DNA of 64,000 nucleotides from Microbacterium saccharophilum (GCF_007992455.1 NZ_BKAH01000002.1:1-64000), one strand, 5' to 3'. Shown: positions 37,841-51,318, counted from the stretch's first letter. Numbers and translations are program-made. The notes: generated by a model not told the origin, from the letters alone.

Positions 37841-39528
37841 GGATCGTGATCGTCGGTGGTGTCGCCGGCGGGATGAGCTGCGCGGCGCGAGCCCGGCGCC
37901 TCGACGAATCCGCCGAGATCGTCGTCCTCGAACGGGGCGCCCACGTGTCCTTCGCGAACTGCGGCCTCCCCTACTTCGTCGGCGGTGAGATCACCGACGA
38001 GCGCGCACTGCTGGTCCAGACGCCGGAATCGTTGCGCAGTGCGCTCGCGCTGGATGTCCGTCCACGCAACGACGTCATCGCGGTCGACGCGGACGCCCGC
38101 ACCGTCACCGTCCGCACCGACGACGGCCTTGAGCAGATCAGCTATGACGCGCTCGTGCTCTCGCCCGGAGCGTCCGCTTTCGTGCCGCCCATCCCCGGCG
38201 TCGACTCGCCGCGTGTGCGAACGCTGCGCTCGGTCGAGGACGCCATCGCGCTGCGGGACAAGGTCACCGGCGGAGCCCGTCGGGCGGTCGTCCTCGGGGC
38301 GGGATTCATCGGCGTCGAAGCCGCGGAAGCGCTCGCGGCGCAGGGGCTCGAGGTCTCGGTGGTCGAACTGGCGCCGCAGCCCCTGCCGCCCGTGGAGCCG
38401 GAACTGGCATGGCTGGTCTCCGAAGAGCTGCGCGCACTCGGGATCGATCTGCACGTCGGCGTCGCCGCCACCGCCATCCAGCACGGTCCGGATGCCGACA
38501 CGGTCGTCCTCGCCGACGGCTCGGAGCTCGCGGCGGATCTCATCGTCATGTCCGTCGGGGTCCGTCCCGACACGGCGGTCTTCGAAGAAGCCGGCGTCGC
38601 CTGCGAACGGGGCGCGATGATCGTCGACAGCCACGGCCGCACCAGCATCCCCGGCATCTGGGCGGTCGGCGACGCGACGCTCAGCGTCGACCCGATCACC
38701 GGCACGCGACGCCCCGTCGCCTTGGCGGGCCCCGCCAACCGGGCCGGCAGGCTCGTCGCCGACGACATCGTCCGGCCGGGCACCGCGCGGGAGATCCCGC
38801 AGCCCGTCGGGACGGCCATCGTGCGCGTCGGGTCGCTCACCGCCGCGCTCACGGGGGCGAACCGTGCGACGCTCGATGCCTCCGGCGTCACCTACCGGAC
38901 ACTGCACCTGCACGCGAACCAGCACGCCGGGTACTTCCCGGGGGCCAGCCAGATCCATCTGATCGTGCACGTCGCCCCCGGCACCGGTCGGATCCTCGGC
39001 GCGCAGGCGGTCGGCACCGAAGGCGTCGACAAGCGGATCGATGTCCTGGCGACCGCCATCCGCAGCGGCCTCACCGTCGACGAGCTCATCGACCTGGATC
39101 TCGCCTACTCGCCGCCCTACGGGCAGGCGAAGGATGCCGTGAACCTGACGGGCATGGTCGGCGAGAACGTCCTGAACGGAACGCTCGACCTCTGGTACGC
39201 GCAGGATCTCGACGAGGTCCTCGACACCGCGCTGGTCCTGGACGTCCGGCGCCGTGACGAGTGGGTGACGGGACACCTGCCGGGCGCGCTCCACATCCCG
39301 CACACCGAGCTGCGTGAGCGCATCGACGAGGTGCGTGAGCGTGCCGAGGGGCGTCCGGTGCGGGTGATGTGCGCGTCGGGCGTTCGCTCGGCCATCGCCC
39401 ACCGGCTGCTCGCCCAGTCGGGCATGGACTCCGCATCCCTGTCGGGGGGCATGCTCACGTTGCGCGCCACGCTGGGCGCGCGGGCGGCGCACATGCTCGC
39501 GACCGAAGCGGTGGTGCAGGGTGGCTGA
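37837..39528 (+). CDS. CoA-disulfide reductase fused to rhodanese
   Basis: A 563-residue FAD/NAD(P)H disulfide reductase with a C-terminal rhodanese domain. The FAD loop IVIVGGVAGGMSCAARAR, the single redox Cys42 in SFANCGLPYFVGG, and a second Rossmann loop VVLGAGFIGVEAAEAL are present. The rhodanese domain (about 465-555) has DVRRRDEW and the active Cys512 in RVMCASGVRS. This is the architecture of CoA-disulfide reductase-rhodanese and NADH-dependent persulfide reductases, which cut persulfides on CoA or other thiols. The start overlaps the microprotein stop, and its own stop overlaps the CstR-like start. Confidence 0.92.
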   Translation: MRIVIVGGVAGGMSCAARARRLDESAEIVVLERGAHVSFANCGLPYFVGGEITDERALLVQTPESLRSALALDVRPRNDVIAVDADARTVTVRTDDGLEQISYDALVLSPGASAFVPPIPGVDSPRVRTLRSVEDAIALRDKVTGGARRAVVLGAGFIGVEAAEALAAQGLEVSVVELAPQPLPPVEPELAWLVSEELRALGIDLHVGVAATAIQHGPDADTVVLADGSELAADLIVMSVGVRPDTAVFEEAGVACERGAMIVDSHGRTSIPGIWAVGDATLSVDPITGTRRPVALAGPANRAGRLVADDIVRPGTAREIPQPVGTAIVRVGSLTAALTGANRATLDASGVTYRTLHLHANQHAGYFPGASQIHLIVHVAPGTGRILGAQAVGTEGVDKRIDVLATAIRSGLTVDELIDLDLAYSPPYGQAKDAVNLTGMVGENVLNGTLDLWYAQDLDEVLDTALVLDVRRRDEWVTGHLPGALHIPHTELRERIDEVRERAEGRPVRVMCASGVRSAIAHRLLAQSGMDSASLSGGMLTLRATLGARAAHMLATEAVVQGG

Positions 39529-39784
39529 CGCGCAGCGGCTCATCTCGAACAGGCTGCGCCGAGCGCGCGGGCAGCTGGATGCGGTGATCGCCGCGGTCGA
39601 CGATTCCGGGTCCTGCCGTGACGTCGTCACCCAGCTCGCGGCCGTCTCCACCGCGCTCAACCGCGCCGGCTTCGCGGTCGTCTCGACCGCGATGAAGGAA
39701 TGTCTCGCCACCCCCGAGGGTGAGCGCAGCGATGCCGACCCGACCACGGAAGAGCTCGAGAAGCTCTTCCTCATGCTCGCCTGA
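39521..39784 (+). CDS. CstR-like (CsoR family) repressor 1
   Basis: An 87-residue helical repressor of the CsoR/RcnR family. Cys32 ([11 protein letters not shown]) and Cys61 (MKECL) occupy the two conserved Cys positions. The Cu-binding His that lies four residues before the second Cys in CsoR is Ala57 here. That pattern is typical of CstR, which senses persulfides by cross-linking the two Cys. It starts at GTG, overlapping the reductase stop by 8 bases. It is expected to bind the palindrome at 37664 and repress its own operon. Confidence 0.87.
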   Translation: MADAQRLISNRLRRARGQLDAVIAAVDDSGSCRDVVTQLAAVSTALNRAGFAVVSTAMKECLATPEGERSDADPTTEELEKLFLMLA

Positions 39785-39809
39785 CCACTCATCAAGAGGA
39801 GAAAAGCCC

Positions 39810-39971
39810 ATGTGCTACGCCGTCACGTGCAAGAAGTGCGGAAAGACGACCTGGTCCGGATGCGGCCAGCACGTCGACCAGGTCATGCGCGGTGTCCCGA
39901 AATCCCAGCGCTGCGAAGGCCACGCGCACGAACCGTCCAACGGGTTCTTCGCCCGCCTGTTCGCACGCTGA
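39810..39971 (+). CDS. Cys-rich microprotein, copy 2 (CGQH family)
   Basis: A 53-residue protein, MCYAVTCKKCGKTTWSGCGQ then HVDQVM...QRCEGHAHE, closely similar to the 40-residue protein at 37718 but with a basic C-terminal extension (FFARLFAR). The Cys and His positions are all conserved between the copies. AGAGGAG lies 8 bases before the ATG. It closes the four-gene unit that begins at 37718. Metal or persulfide binding is inferred from the Cys pattern and context only. Confidence 0.82.
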   Translation: MCYAVTCKKCGKTTWSGCGQHVDQVMRGVPKSQRCEGHAHEPSNGFFARLFAR

Positions 39972-39992
39972 CGGCAGGCGCGCGCCGAGGGT

Positions 39993-42829
<2,837 letters not shown>

Positions 42830-42868
42830 GGTGGACACGAGAAACCGCGCCTGACCGCGGGCATGAAG

Positions 42869-42901
42869 AAACCCCCGGGAGTAGAAGCCTCCCGAGGGTT
42901 T
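42869..42901. terminator. Bidirectional terminator, ATPase / tRNA cluster
   Basis: AAACCCCCGGGAG and CTCCCGAGGGTTT form a 13-base stem with one mismatch around a 7-base loop. It ends the plus-strand ATPase and, 4 bases after tRNA-Phe, the minus-strand tRNA transcript, where TTTCTTC follows. Confidence 0.85.
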
Positions 42902-42904
42902 CAG

Positions 42905-42977
42905 TGGCTCCGACGGGCGTCGATCCCGTGACCTCACGATTTTCAGTCGTGCGCTCTACCAACTGAGCTACAGAGCC
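42905..42977 (-). tRNA. tRNA-Phe (GAA)
   Basis: 73 bases without encoded CCA. The acceptor GGCTCTG pairs with CGGAGCC with one mismatch; the D-arm GCTCAGTTGGTAGAGC, an anticodon loop CTGAAAA with GAA, and GATCGACGC in the T arm are present. It is last in a three-tRNA transcript. Confidence 0.95.
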
Positions 42978-43048
42978 GAGCGGCATCCGAAGAATGTCAC
43001 TCCCGAGACGAAGGGCCCTTCTCGATGAAAAGGGCCCGTCGCTCGAAG

Positions 43049-43122
43049 CGACCCTGACGGGACTTGAACCCGCGACCTCCGCCGTGACAGGGCGGCACGC
43101 TAACCAACTGCGCTACAGGGCC
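43049..43122 (-). tRNA. tRNA-Asp (GTC)
   Basis: 74 bases, acceptor GGCCCTG/CAGGGTC, D-arm GCGCAGTTGGTTAGCGT, anticodon GTC in the loop between CCGCC and GGCGG, and T-loop GTTCAAGTC. CCA is not encoded. Confidence 0.95.
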
Positions 43123-43148
43123 ATGCTTATTCAGTTGTGTGGAAAGGG

Positions 43149-43221
43149 TGACCCCAACGGGATTCGAACCCGTGCTACCGCCGTGAAAGGGCGGCGTCCT
43201 AGGCCGCTAAACGATGGGGCC
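43149..43221 (-). tRNA. tRNA-Glu (TTC)
   Basis: 73 bases, acceptor GGCCCCA/TGGGGTC, anticodon TTC in the loop between CCGCC and GGCGG, T-loop GTTCGAATC. It is first of the Glu-Asp-Phe cluster, an arrangement common in actinobacteria. Confidence 0.95.
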
Positions 43222-43387
43222 GAGCGAACCCGGAGGCTCACGCTTACCGACGCTCAAGCATACGCAATCCCTCGCCGAATCGGAAATCGCGGGCGCGGCA
43301 GCCGCTCTCGAGGGGCTGTCCGGGTGAGGATGTGGGTGCGCTGCACCTCCTTCGGCGAGAAGATGGCTCTGGGAAACACTGGGCTCG

Positions 43388-43420
43388 TGTGACAGCTGTT
43401 GCTAATGTGAAAGCTGTTGC
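43388..43420 (+). promoter_or_regulatory. 15-bp direct repeats upstream of the M23 peptidase gene
   Basis: TGTGACAGCTGTTGC (43388-43402) and TGTGAAAGCTGTTGC (43406-43420) differ at one base and are 18 bp apart, with a TAATGT -10-like box between them. Tandem half-sites next to a cell-wall hydrolase gene recall response-regulator sites such as those of MtrA, but the bases do not match that consensus well. Confidence 0.5.
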
Positions 43421-43441
43421 CCGATGACGAGAGGTGGTTCC

Positions 43442-44857
43442 GTGCGGTCTGAAACCTCGGAATCTGCTGAGGAATGCGGTTGCGCTCCCACGCCGAAGGA
43501 ATGGCGTGCCTTCCGCAGTCCCCTGTCGCGCCGCGGCGCCATCGGCCTGGGTGTCGCCGGGATCGCCGGCGCCGGCCTTCTTCTGGCATCCCCCGCGTGG
43601 GCCGCGTCCTACCCGTCATGGGACGACGTTCAGCGCGCCAAGGCCAACGAGACCAGCAAGGCATCCGAGGTCAGCCGCATCGAGGGACTGATCTCCCAGC
43701 TGCAGCGCGACGTCGCGGACAAGCAGGCCATCGCCGAGCGGCTCGGCTACGAGTACGACCTGGCGCAGCAGGCGTTCGAAGAAGCCGCGGACCGCGCCCG
43801 CTCCCTGCAGGAGCAGGCCGATGCGGAGGAGCGCCGCGCAGCTGAGGCCGCCGGCAAGCTCGGTCGCCTGGCGGCACAGCAGTACCGCACCGGCGGCGAC
43901 GACACCTCGCTCCAGCTGTTCTTCTCCGACTCCGCCGCGAGCGCCGACGACCTGCTCGCACGTCTCGGGACGATGGACCAGCTCCTCGCCGCGAACAAGA
44001 ACGTCTACGCGGCCGCGATGGCAGCGCGCGACAACGCGCAGAGCCTCAGTGATCAGGCCTCCGTCGCCCGTGACGAACGCGACCGGCTGCAGCGCGACGC
44101 CGAGCAGAAGATGGTCGCCGCGCAGAACGCCGCGATCGCCGCGCAAGCCGCACTGGACGCGCAGACCGAGCACCTCGACACCCTGCAGGCGCAGCTCGCC
44201 GCACTGAAGGACACCACCGCCAAGACGATCGCCGATTACCAGGCGGGTGTCGAAGCGGAGCGCAAGGCCCGCGAGGAACGCGAGCGCCGCGCCCGCGAGG
44301 AGGCGGCACGCAAGGCCGCCGAGGAGGAGGAGCGCCGTCGGCGCGAAGCCGCGGCGGCCGCGGCCGCCAATGCCGGCAACAACGGCGGCGGTGGCGGCGG
44401 TGGTGGCGGCGGCGGCAGTCCCGCCGGCGAGGTCCAGAGCTCCGGGTGGGTCCGTCCCGCGGCCGGGTGGATCAGTTCGTGGTTCGGCGCCCGCGGCACG
44501 ATCTGTGCCAACGGGCACTGCACGTCCAGCGGACACCGCGGCATCGACTTCGCGCCCGGCTGCAGTGCGCCCATCTACGCCGCGGCGTCGGGAACCGTCG
44601 TCTTCGCCGGGCTGAGCGGCAGCTGGGGCAACTTCGTCAAGGTCGACCACGGCGGCGGCATCGTCACCGGGTACGCGCACATCAAGCCCGGCGGGTTCAA
44701 CGTCTCGTACGGCCAGCGCGTCTCGGCCGGTCAGGTCATCGCGTACGTCGGCAACACCGGCGCCTCCACCGGATGCCACCTGCACTTCGAGGTATACAGC
44801 GGCGGCGAACGGATCGACCCCGCGTCCTTCCTCCGCGCCCGCGGCATCTCCGTCTGA
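43442..44857 (+). CDS. Secreted M23 peptidoglycan endopeptidase with coiled coil
   Basis: A 471-residue exported cell-wall hydrolase. The signal has a twin-arginine-like SRRGAIG (about residues 29-35), a hydrophobic core and cleavage after SPAWA. A long coiled coil (about 60-300, Glu/Arg/Ala-rich) resembles the regulatory coiled coils of EnvC/CwlO-type proteins. A Gly-rich hinge leads to the M23 domain (about 340-465) with zinc ligands in GHRGIDFAPG and HLHFE. The start is GTG 43442, preceded by AGAGGTGG; an ATG at 43424 lacks a binding site. It probably cuts peptide cross-links at division under control of a membrane partner. Confidence 0.92.
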   Translation: MRSETSESAEECGCAPTPKEWRAFRSPLSRRGAIGLGVAGIAGAGLLLASPAWAASYPSWDDVQRAKANETSKASEVSRIEGLISQLQRDVADKQAIAERLGYEYDLAQQAFEEAADRARSLQEQADAEERRAAEAAGKLGRLAAQQYRTGGDDTSLQLFFSDSAASADDLLARLGTMDQLLAANKNVYAAAMAARDNAQSLSDQASVARDERDRLQRDAEQKMVAAQNAAIAAQAALDAQTEHLDTLQAQLAALKDTTAKTIADYQAGVEAERKAREERERRAREEAARKAAEEEERRRREAAAAAAANAGNNGGGGGGGGGGGSPAGEVQSSGWVRPAAGWISSWFGARGTICANGHCTSSGHRGIDFAPGCSAPIYAAASGTVVFAGLSGSWGNFVKVDHGGGIVTGYAHIKPGGFNVSYGQRVSAGQVIAYVGNTGASTGCHLHFEVYSGGERIDPASFLRARGISV

Positions 44858-44881
44858 CGCCGGGCGGCGACCCCCGAACGC

Positions 44882-44913
44882 AGAAGAGCGGATGCCGTGG
44901 CATCCGCTCTTCT
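44882..44913. terminator. Bidirectional terminator, M23 peptidase / ppa
   Basis: AGAAGAGCGGATGCC and GGCATCCGCTCTTCT are perfect 15-base arms with a 2-base centre, lying between the convergent peptidase and ppa genes. Confidence 0.92.
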
Positions 44914-44929
44914 CGTGTGCTGAGGGGTC

Positions 44930-45463
44930 TCAGAGGGTCTTCGGCGCGTGGCCCTCGCCCTGCGTCGCGGTCTGCGCGTCGTGCTCCTGGAAGCGGTCGA
45001 ACGCCTCGGACACGAGACGCTCCGCCTCGGCGGCGTCGCCCCACTGGTCGACCTTGACCCACTTGCCGGGCTCGAGATCCTTGTAGTGCTCGAAGAAGTG
45101 GTTGATCTCGCCCTTCGTCCACTCGTCGAGGTCGCCGACATCCTGGATGTGCGCCCAGCGGGGGTCCTTCGCGAGCACCGCGACGACCTTGTCGTCGCCG
45201 CCGGCCTCGTCGAGCATCTTCAGGACGCCGACGGGGCGGACCTTGGCCATGACGCCCGGGTACAGGTCGCGGTCCAGGAGCAGCAGGACGTCCAGCGGGT
45301 CGCCGTCCTCGCCGAGGGTGTCCTCGAAGAAGCCGTAGTTGGCGGGGTAGCCCATCGGCGTGAACAGCACGCGGTCGAGGAAGACGCGGCCCGTGCCGTG
45401 GTCGACCTCGTACTTCACGCGGCTGCCGCGCGGGATCTCGATGACGGCGTCGTAGGCGCCCAT
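44930..45463 (-). CDS. ppa: Inorganic pyrophosphatase
   Basis: Family I soluble pyrophosphatase hydrolysing PPi to phosphate, 177 residues. Motifs: [38 protein letters not shown] with the metal-binding Asp residues, and [13 protein letters not shown]. The C-terminal 15 residues are a polar extension. The ATG is preceded by AAGGAGAA on its strand. It stands alone, ended by a strong shared terminator. Confidence 0.97.
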   Translation of the reverse strand: MGAYDAVIEIPRGSRVKYEVDHGTGRVFLDRVLFTPMGYPANYGFFEDTLGEDGDPLDVLLLLDRDLYPGVMAKVRPVGVLKMLDEAGGDDKVVAVLAKDPRWAHIQDVGDLDEWTKGEINHFFEHYKDLEPGKWVKVDQWGDAAEAERLVSEAFDRFQEHDAQTATQGEGHAPKTL

Positions 45464-45606
45464 GTGGTTCTCCTTCGGAAGTGCGGAATGCCGCGCACCA
45501 GCCTAGTCGGCGGCCGTCCGGGCCGTAACTCCGCCCGGATCGACCCTTGCGGCCGCCGTGGGCAGCGCTACGACCGCAGAGGCGGAGTTACGACACCCCC
45601 CGGCGG

Positions 45607-45612
45607 TACCGT
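45607..45612 (+). promoter_or_regulatory. -10 box of tilS
   Basis: TACCGT lies 6 bases before the GTG at 45619, supporting that start over an in-frame one at 45547. Confidence 0.5.
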
Positions 45613-45618
45613 GGCCTC

Positions 45619-46620
45619 GTGGAGCACCGTCCGAGCCTCGATCCCGCCGTCGCCGAGATCCGCCGCGCGGTGCGCGCCGCCCTCGCGGAGATCGACGGCC
45701 CCGTGATCGTCGGGCTGTCCGGCGGGCCCGACTCCCTCGCGCTCGCCGCCGCCGTCGCGTTCGAGGCGCCGAAGGCCGGGCGCACCGCCTCGGCTGTCGT
45801 CGTCGACCACGGGCTGCAGGCCGGGTCGGCCGGCGTCGCCGACCGCGCCGCGCAGGCCGCGGAAGCCCTGGGGCTCCCCGCCCGCATCGTGCGTGTCGAG
45901 GTCGGCGGGGACGGTGGCCCCGAGGCCGCGGCCCGGGACGCGCGCCGCGCGGCCCTGCGCAGCGCTGCCGACGACGCCGGGGCCGCCGCCATCCTGCTCG
46001 GTCACACGCTCGACGACCAGGCCGAGACGGTGCTGCTGGGCCTCGCACGCGGCTCCGGCGCCGCCAGTCTCGCCGGCATGGCCGCGGCGCGGGACGACGA
46101 CGGCGTCGTCTGGCTCCGTCCCCTGCTGGCCGTCCGGCGCGCGACGACGCGCGCGGCGTGCGCGGCGGAGGGCCTCGAGCCGTGGGAGGACCCGCACAAC
46201 CTCGACCGGCGCTTCCTCCGCGTCCGGGCGCGGCACGATGTCCTGCCGCTCCTGGAGACCGAGCTGGGTCCGGGCGTCGCGGAAGCCCTCGCCCGCACGG
46301 CGGAGCAGCTGCGCGAGGATGCCGACGCGTTCGCCGAGATGATCGAGGAGACCATCGAGGACATCGTGGAGCCCGCCGAGGCGGGCATCGCCGTCTCGGT
46401 TCCCGCGCTCGCCGCGAACCCGCCCGCGCTCCGGCACCGCATCATCCGGCACGTCGTGGCGAGCGAGTTCGGCGCGAGCCTGACGCGCTCCCAGACCCTC
46501 GAGGTTGCCCGGCTCGCGACCCACTGGTCGGGTCAGGGCCCGATCGATCTGCCCGGATGCCGCGCGACCCGCAGCGGAGCGCGCATCGTGTTCACGGCAT
46601 CCGGGAACGCGATCGTCTAG
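45619..46620 (+). CDS. tilS: tRNA(Ile)-lysidine synthase
   Basis: Modifies C34 of tRNA-Ile2 (CAU) to lysidine so that it reads AUA. The 333-residue protein has the PP-loop GLSGGPDSLALAAA, VVDHGLQAGS, GHTLDDQAETVLLGLARG and LLAVRRATTR, followed by the C-terminal TilS domain, slightly short as usual in actinobacteria. The GTG start is supported by the -10 box 6 bases before it. Its TAG overlaps the stop of the convergent DUF937 gene within one CTAG. hpt and ftsH follow downstream, the conserved order. Confidence 0.94.
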   Translation: MEHRPSLDPAVAEIRRAVRAALAEIDGPVIVGLSGGPDSLALAAAVAFEAPKAGRTASAVVVDHGLQAGSAGVADRAAQAAEALGLPARIVRVEVGGDGGPEAAARDARRAALRSAADDAGAAAILLGHTLDDQAETVLLGLARGSGAASLAGMAAARDDDGVVWLRPLLAVRRATTRAACAAEGLEPWEDPHNLDRRFLRVRARHDVLPLLETELGPGVAEALARTAEQLREDADAFAEMIEETIEDIVEPAEAGIAVSVPALAANPPALRHRIIRHVVASEFGASLTRSQTLEVARLATHWSGQGPIDLPGCRATRSGARIVFTASGNAIV

Positions 46621-47147
46621 CGCTTCCCGCCGAACAGGCCGCCGAGCAGGCCGCCGATGTCGATCCCGCCGGCCTTCTGGCCGCCGCCGGACCCGCCGCC
46701 GAGCAGGCCGCCGATGAGGTCGCCGATGCCGCCGGAGGATTCCTGCGCGGCCCCGCCGGTCTGCTTCTTCTTCGCAAGGAGCCCGAGGATGATCGGGGCG
46801 AGCATCGGCAGCAGCTTCCCGAAGTCGATGCCGGCCGTCTGCGGCTCGGAGGTCAGCGTCTGCGCGACCTGGTCCTTCTGGCCGCCGAAGACATGTCCGA
46901 GGATCTTCTCGCCGTCGGCCGTGTCGACCTGGTCGAGGTCGACGGAGTCGCCGAGTCCGGAGTGCTTCGCGAGCGCCGCGTCGATCGCGGAGGCGCCCTC
47001 CGGGGTGGCGGCGTTGCGCTGCAGACCGCCGAGGATCGCGCCGCCGCCTTCCTGCACCGCCTGCGCCGCGGTCGCGGGGTCGACCCCGAGCTTCGCGGCC
47101 ACCTGGTCGATCGGCAGCATGCCGAGGATGTCATCGAGTCCGGCCAT
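46617..47147 (-). CDS. DUF937 family protein
   Basis: A 176-residue DUF937 protein of unknown function. It starts MAGLDDILGMLPIDQVAAKL and has the repeated GG-rich helical segments of the family (EGGGAILGGLQRNA, GEKILGHVFGG). A hydrophobic stretch LLPMLAPIILGLLAKKK and a Gly-rich tail ending GGLLGGLFGGKR follow. GGGAGGAAG precedes the ATG. It is inserted in opposite orientation between tilS and hpt, and shares its stop region with tilS. Confidence 0.88.
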   Translation of the reverse strand: MAGLDDILGMLPIDQVAAKLGVDPATAAQAVQEGGGAILGGLQRNAATPEGASAIDAALAKHSGLGDSVDLDQVDTADGEKILGHVFGGQKDQVAQTLTSEPQTAGIDFGKLLPMLAPIILGLLAKKKQTGGAAQESSGGIGDLIGGLLGGGSGGGQKAGGIDIGGLLGGLFGGKR

Positions 47148-47283
47148 GAGGGCTTCCTCCCGTGTCGTGAACGGGCGGCGTTGCCCGTCGCGGGTCAGCC
47201 TAGGCCCGCCGCCATCCGATCCGCCTCCCCTTGCGGGGGAGGTGCTCGCCTCGCTAGCGTCTCGGCGCCCGGACGCGAGTGCC

Positions 47284-47289
47284 TAGACT
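47284..47289 (+). promoter_or_regulatory. -10 box of hpt
   Basis: TAGACT lies 6 bases before the ATG of hpt; a C-run/G-run hairpin (47224-47242) sits upstream. Confidence 0.5.
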
Positions 47290-47295
47290 CGGAGC

Positions 47296-47847
47296 ATGCG
47301 CGCGGCCGACATCGCTGACCAGCTCTCCACCGTTCTCGTCACCGAGGAGGAGATCCAGAAGAAGCTCCTCGAGCTCGCGCAGCGCGTGGATGCCGAGTAC
47401 GAGGGCAAGGATCTGCTCCTGGTCGGCGTGCTGAAGGGCGCCGTCATGGTGATGGCCGACTTCGCCCGTCACCTGCAGCGCGACATCACGATGGACTGGA
47501 TGGCGGTGTCGTCCTACGGCGCGGGGACGAAGTCCTCCGGGGTCGTGCAGATCCGCAAGGACCTCGACACCGACCTGCACGGCAAGCACGTCCTCATCGT
47601 GGAGGACATCATCGACTCGGGTCTGACGCTCAGCTGGCTGCTGGAGAACTTCCAGTCCCGAGGCGCGGAGTCGATCGAGGTGCTCGCGCTGCTGCGCAAG
47701 CCGGATGCCGCGAAGGTCGTCATCGACTGCCGCTACGTCGGCTTCGACATCCCGAACGAGTTCGTCGTCGGCTACGGCCTGGACTACGCGGAGCGGTTCC
47801 GCAACCTCCGGGATGTCGCGGTGCTCGCGCCGCACGTCTACAGCTGA
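47296..47847 (+). CDS. hpt: Hypoxanthine phosphoribosyltransferase
   Basis: Purine salvage enzyme making IMP/GMP from hypoxanthine/guanine and PRPP, 183 residues. VGVLKGAVMVMADFARHL, SSYGAGTKSSG and the PRPP loop VLIVEDIIDSGLTL are as expected, with CRYVGFDIPNEFVVGYGLDY near the end. The start is fixed by the family N-terminus and the -10 box. ftsH follows after 67 bases with its own -10-like TAGCCT at 47900. Confidence 0.96.
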   Translation: MRAADIADQLSTVLVTEEEIQKKLLELAQRVDAEYEGKDLLLVGVLKGAVMVMADFARHLQRDITMDWMAVSSYGAGTKSSGVVQIRKDLDTDLHGKHVLIVEDIIDSGLTLSWLLENFQSRGAESIEVLALLRKPDAAKVVIDCRYVGFDIPNEFVVGYGLDYAERFRNLRDVAVLAPHVYS

Positions 47848-47914
47848 GCGCCCGGTACGCCGTGGGCGAATGCACAGTCGCCGCATAGATGCTGCGCGGT
47901 AGCCTTTTCGGACC

Positions 47915-49924
<2,010 letters not shown>

Positions 49925-49933
49925 GCTCGGGTC

Positions 49934-50524
49934 GTGGCCGTCGACCGTGACCGCGTCGCCGCTCTGGTGCGCGAACTGCTCGAGGCGATCGGGGAAGACC
50001 CGGATCGTCCCGGACTGAAGCTCACCCCGCAGCGCGTCGCCGACGCGTACGCGGAGTTCTTCGCCGGTGTCGGCGAGGATGCCGCGGCTCCGCTCGCGCA
50101 CACCATCTCGGTGACCCGCGGGCCCGCGCCCGACACCCTGCCGTCCGGGGCCGTGATGCTCCGCGATGTGCGGTTCCGCTCGGTGTGCGAGCACCACCTC
50201 CTGCCCTTCGCCGGCCACGCGCACATCGCGTACCTGCCCGGCGAGCAGGTGGTCGGGCTCGGCGCGCTGCCCCGCGTCGTGGACGTGCTCTCCGCCCGGC
50301 CCCAGGTGCAGGAGCGGCTCGGCGAGCAGATCGCCGACGTCATCGCCGCGTCCCTCGACACCCGTGGTGTCCTCGTCATCCTGGACGCCGTGCACGAATG
50401 CGTGACGATGCGCGGTGGCCGGCAGCCCGACGCCTCCACGGTCACGATCGCCGCTCGTGGTGAGCTGGCCGAGCCCGCCGCCCGCGCCGAGGTCATCGCG
50501 CTCCTCGCCGGGGGCGCCGCATGA
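49934..50524 (+). CDS. folE: GTP cyclohydrolase I
   Basis: First enzyme of folate synthesis, GTP to dihydroneopterin triphosphate, 196 residues. Zinc and active-site motifs: RSVCEHHLLPFAGHAHIAY and VHECVTMRGG. GTG start; the last codons overlap the folP start (ATGA). It leads a run of four overlapping folate genes, folE-folP-folB-folK. Confidence 0.97.
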   Translation: MAVDRDRVAALVRELLEAIGEDPDRPGLKLTPQRVADAYAEFFAGVGEDAAAPLAHTISVTRGPAPDTLPSGAVMLRDVRFRSVCEHHLLPFAGHAHIAYLPGEQVVGLGALPRVVDVLSARPQVQERLGEQIADVIAASLDTRGVLVILDAVHECVTMRGGRQPDASTVTIAARGELAEPAARAEVIALLAGGAA

Positions 50525-51318
50525 CGCTCGTCATGGGGGTCGTCAACGTGACCCCCGACTCGTTCAGCGACGGCGGCCGGCATCTCCGGGAGGACGACGC
50601 CGTCGCGCACGGCGAAGCGCTCCGCGTCGACGGCGCCGACATCCTCGACATCGGGGGCGAGTCGACCCGCCCGGGCGCCCCGCGCGTGGACGCGTCCGTC
50701 GAACAGGAGCGGGTCCTCCCCGTCATCGCCCGGCTCGCCGCGGCCGGCGCGATGCTCAGCGTCGACACGATGAACGCGGCGACCGCGGTCGCGGCGGTGG
50801 CCGCGGGGGCCCGCATCGTCAACGACGTCTCCGGCGGTCTCGCCGACCCCGACATGCTCGCGGCCGTCGCCGGCACCGACGCCGACATCATCCTGCAGCA
50901 CTGGCGCGGCCACTCCGCTGCCATGTACGAGCCGGCACACTACGCCGACATCGCAGCGGAGGTCATCGGCGAACTCCAGCAGCGGGTGCAGGCGGCGACG
51001 GATGCCGGCATCCCGGCGGAGCGGATCATCCTCGACCCCGGATTCGGCTTCGGCAAGCAGCCCGCCGACAACTGGGTGCTCGCCCGCGACCTGCCGCGCC
51101 TCGTGGGGCTCGGGTTCCGGGTGCTGGTCGGGACGAGCCGGAAGCGCATGCTCGCGGTCGCGACCGGCGACGATGCGACCGAGCAGGCCAAGGATCTCGC
51201 GACCGCCGTGACGAGCGTCCTGGCCGCGCAGGCCGGGGCGTGGGGCGTCCGCGTGCACGACGTGGCGGCCACCCGCATCGCCCTCGCGGTGCGCGACGAA
51301 TGGGAGGGACGCGGATGA
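50521..51318 (+). CDS. folP: Dihydropteroate synthase
   Basis: Joins p-aminobenzoate to dihydropterin pyrophosphate; the sulfonamide target. 265 residues with MGVVNVTPDSFSDGG, DIGGESTRPGA, IVNDVSGG, ILDPGFGFGKQ and GTSRKRML. Its ATG overlaps the folE stop and its stop overlaps the folB ATG. Confidence 0.97.
   Translation: MTLVMGVVNVTPDSFSDGGRHLREDDAVAHGEALRVDGADILDIGGESTRPGAPRVDASVEQERVLPVIARLAAAGAMLSVDTMNAATAVAAVAAGARIVNDVSGGLADPDMLAAVAGTDADIILQHWRGHSAAMYEPAHYADIAAEVIGELQQRVQAATDAGIPAERIILDPGFGFGKQPADNWVLARDLPRLVGLGFRVLVGTSRKRMLAVATGDDATEQAKDLATAVTSVLAAQAGAWGVRVHDVAATRIALAVRDEWEGRG

Noticed and set aside
42978-43048. A fourth tRNA between tRNA-Phe and tRNA-Asp
   Set aside because: Only a small AAGGGCCC hairpin is seen; no acceptor, D or T arms.
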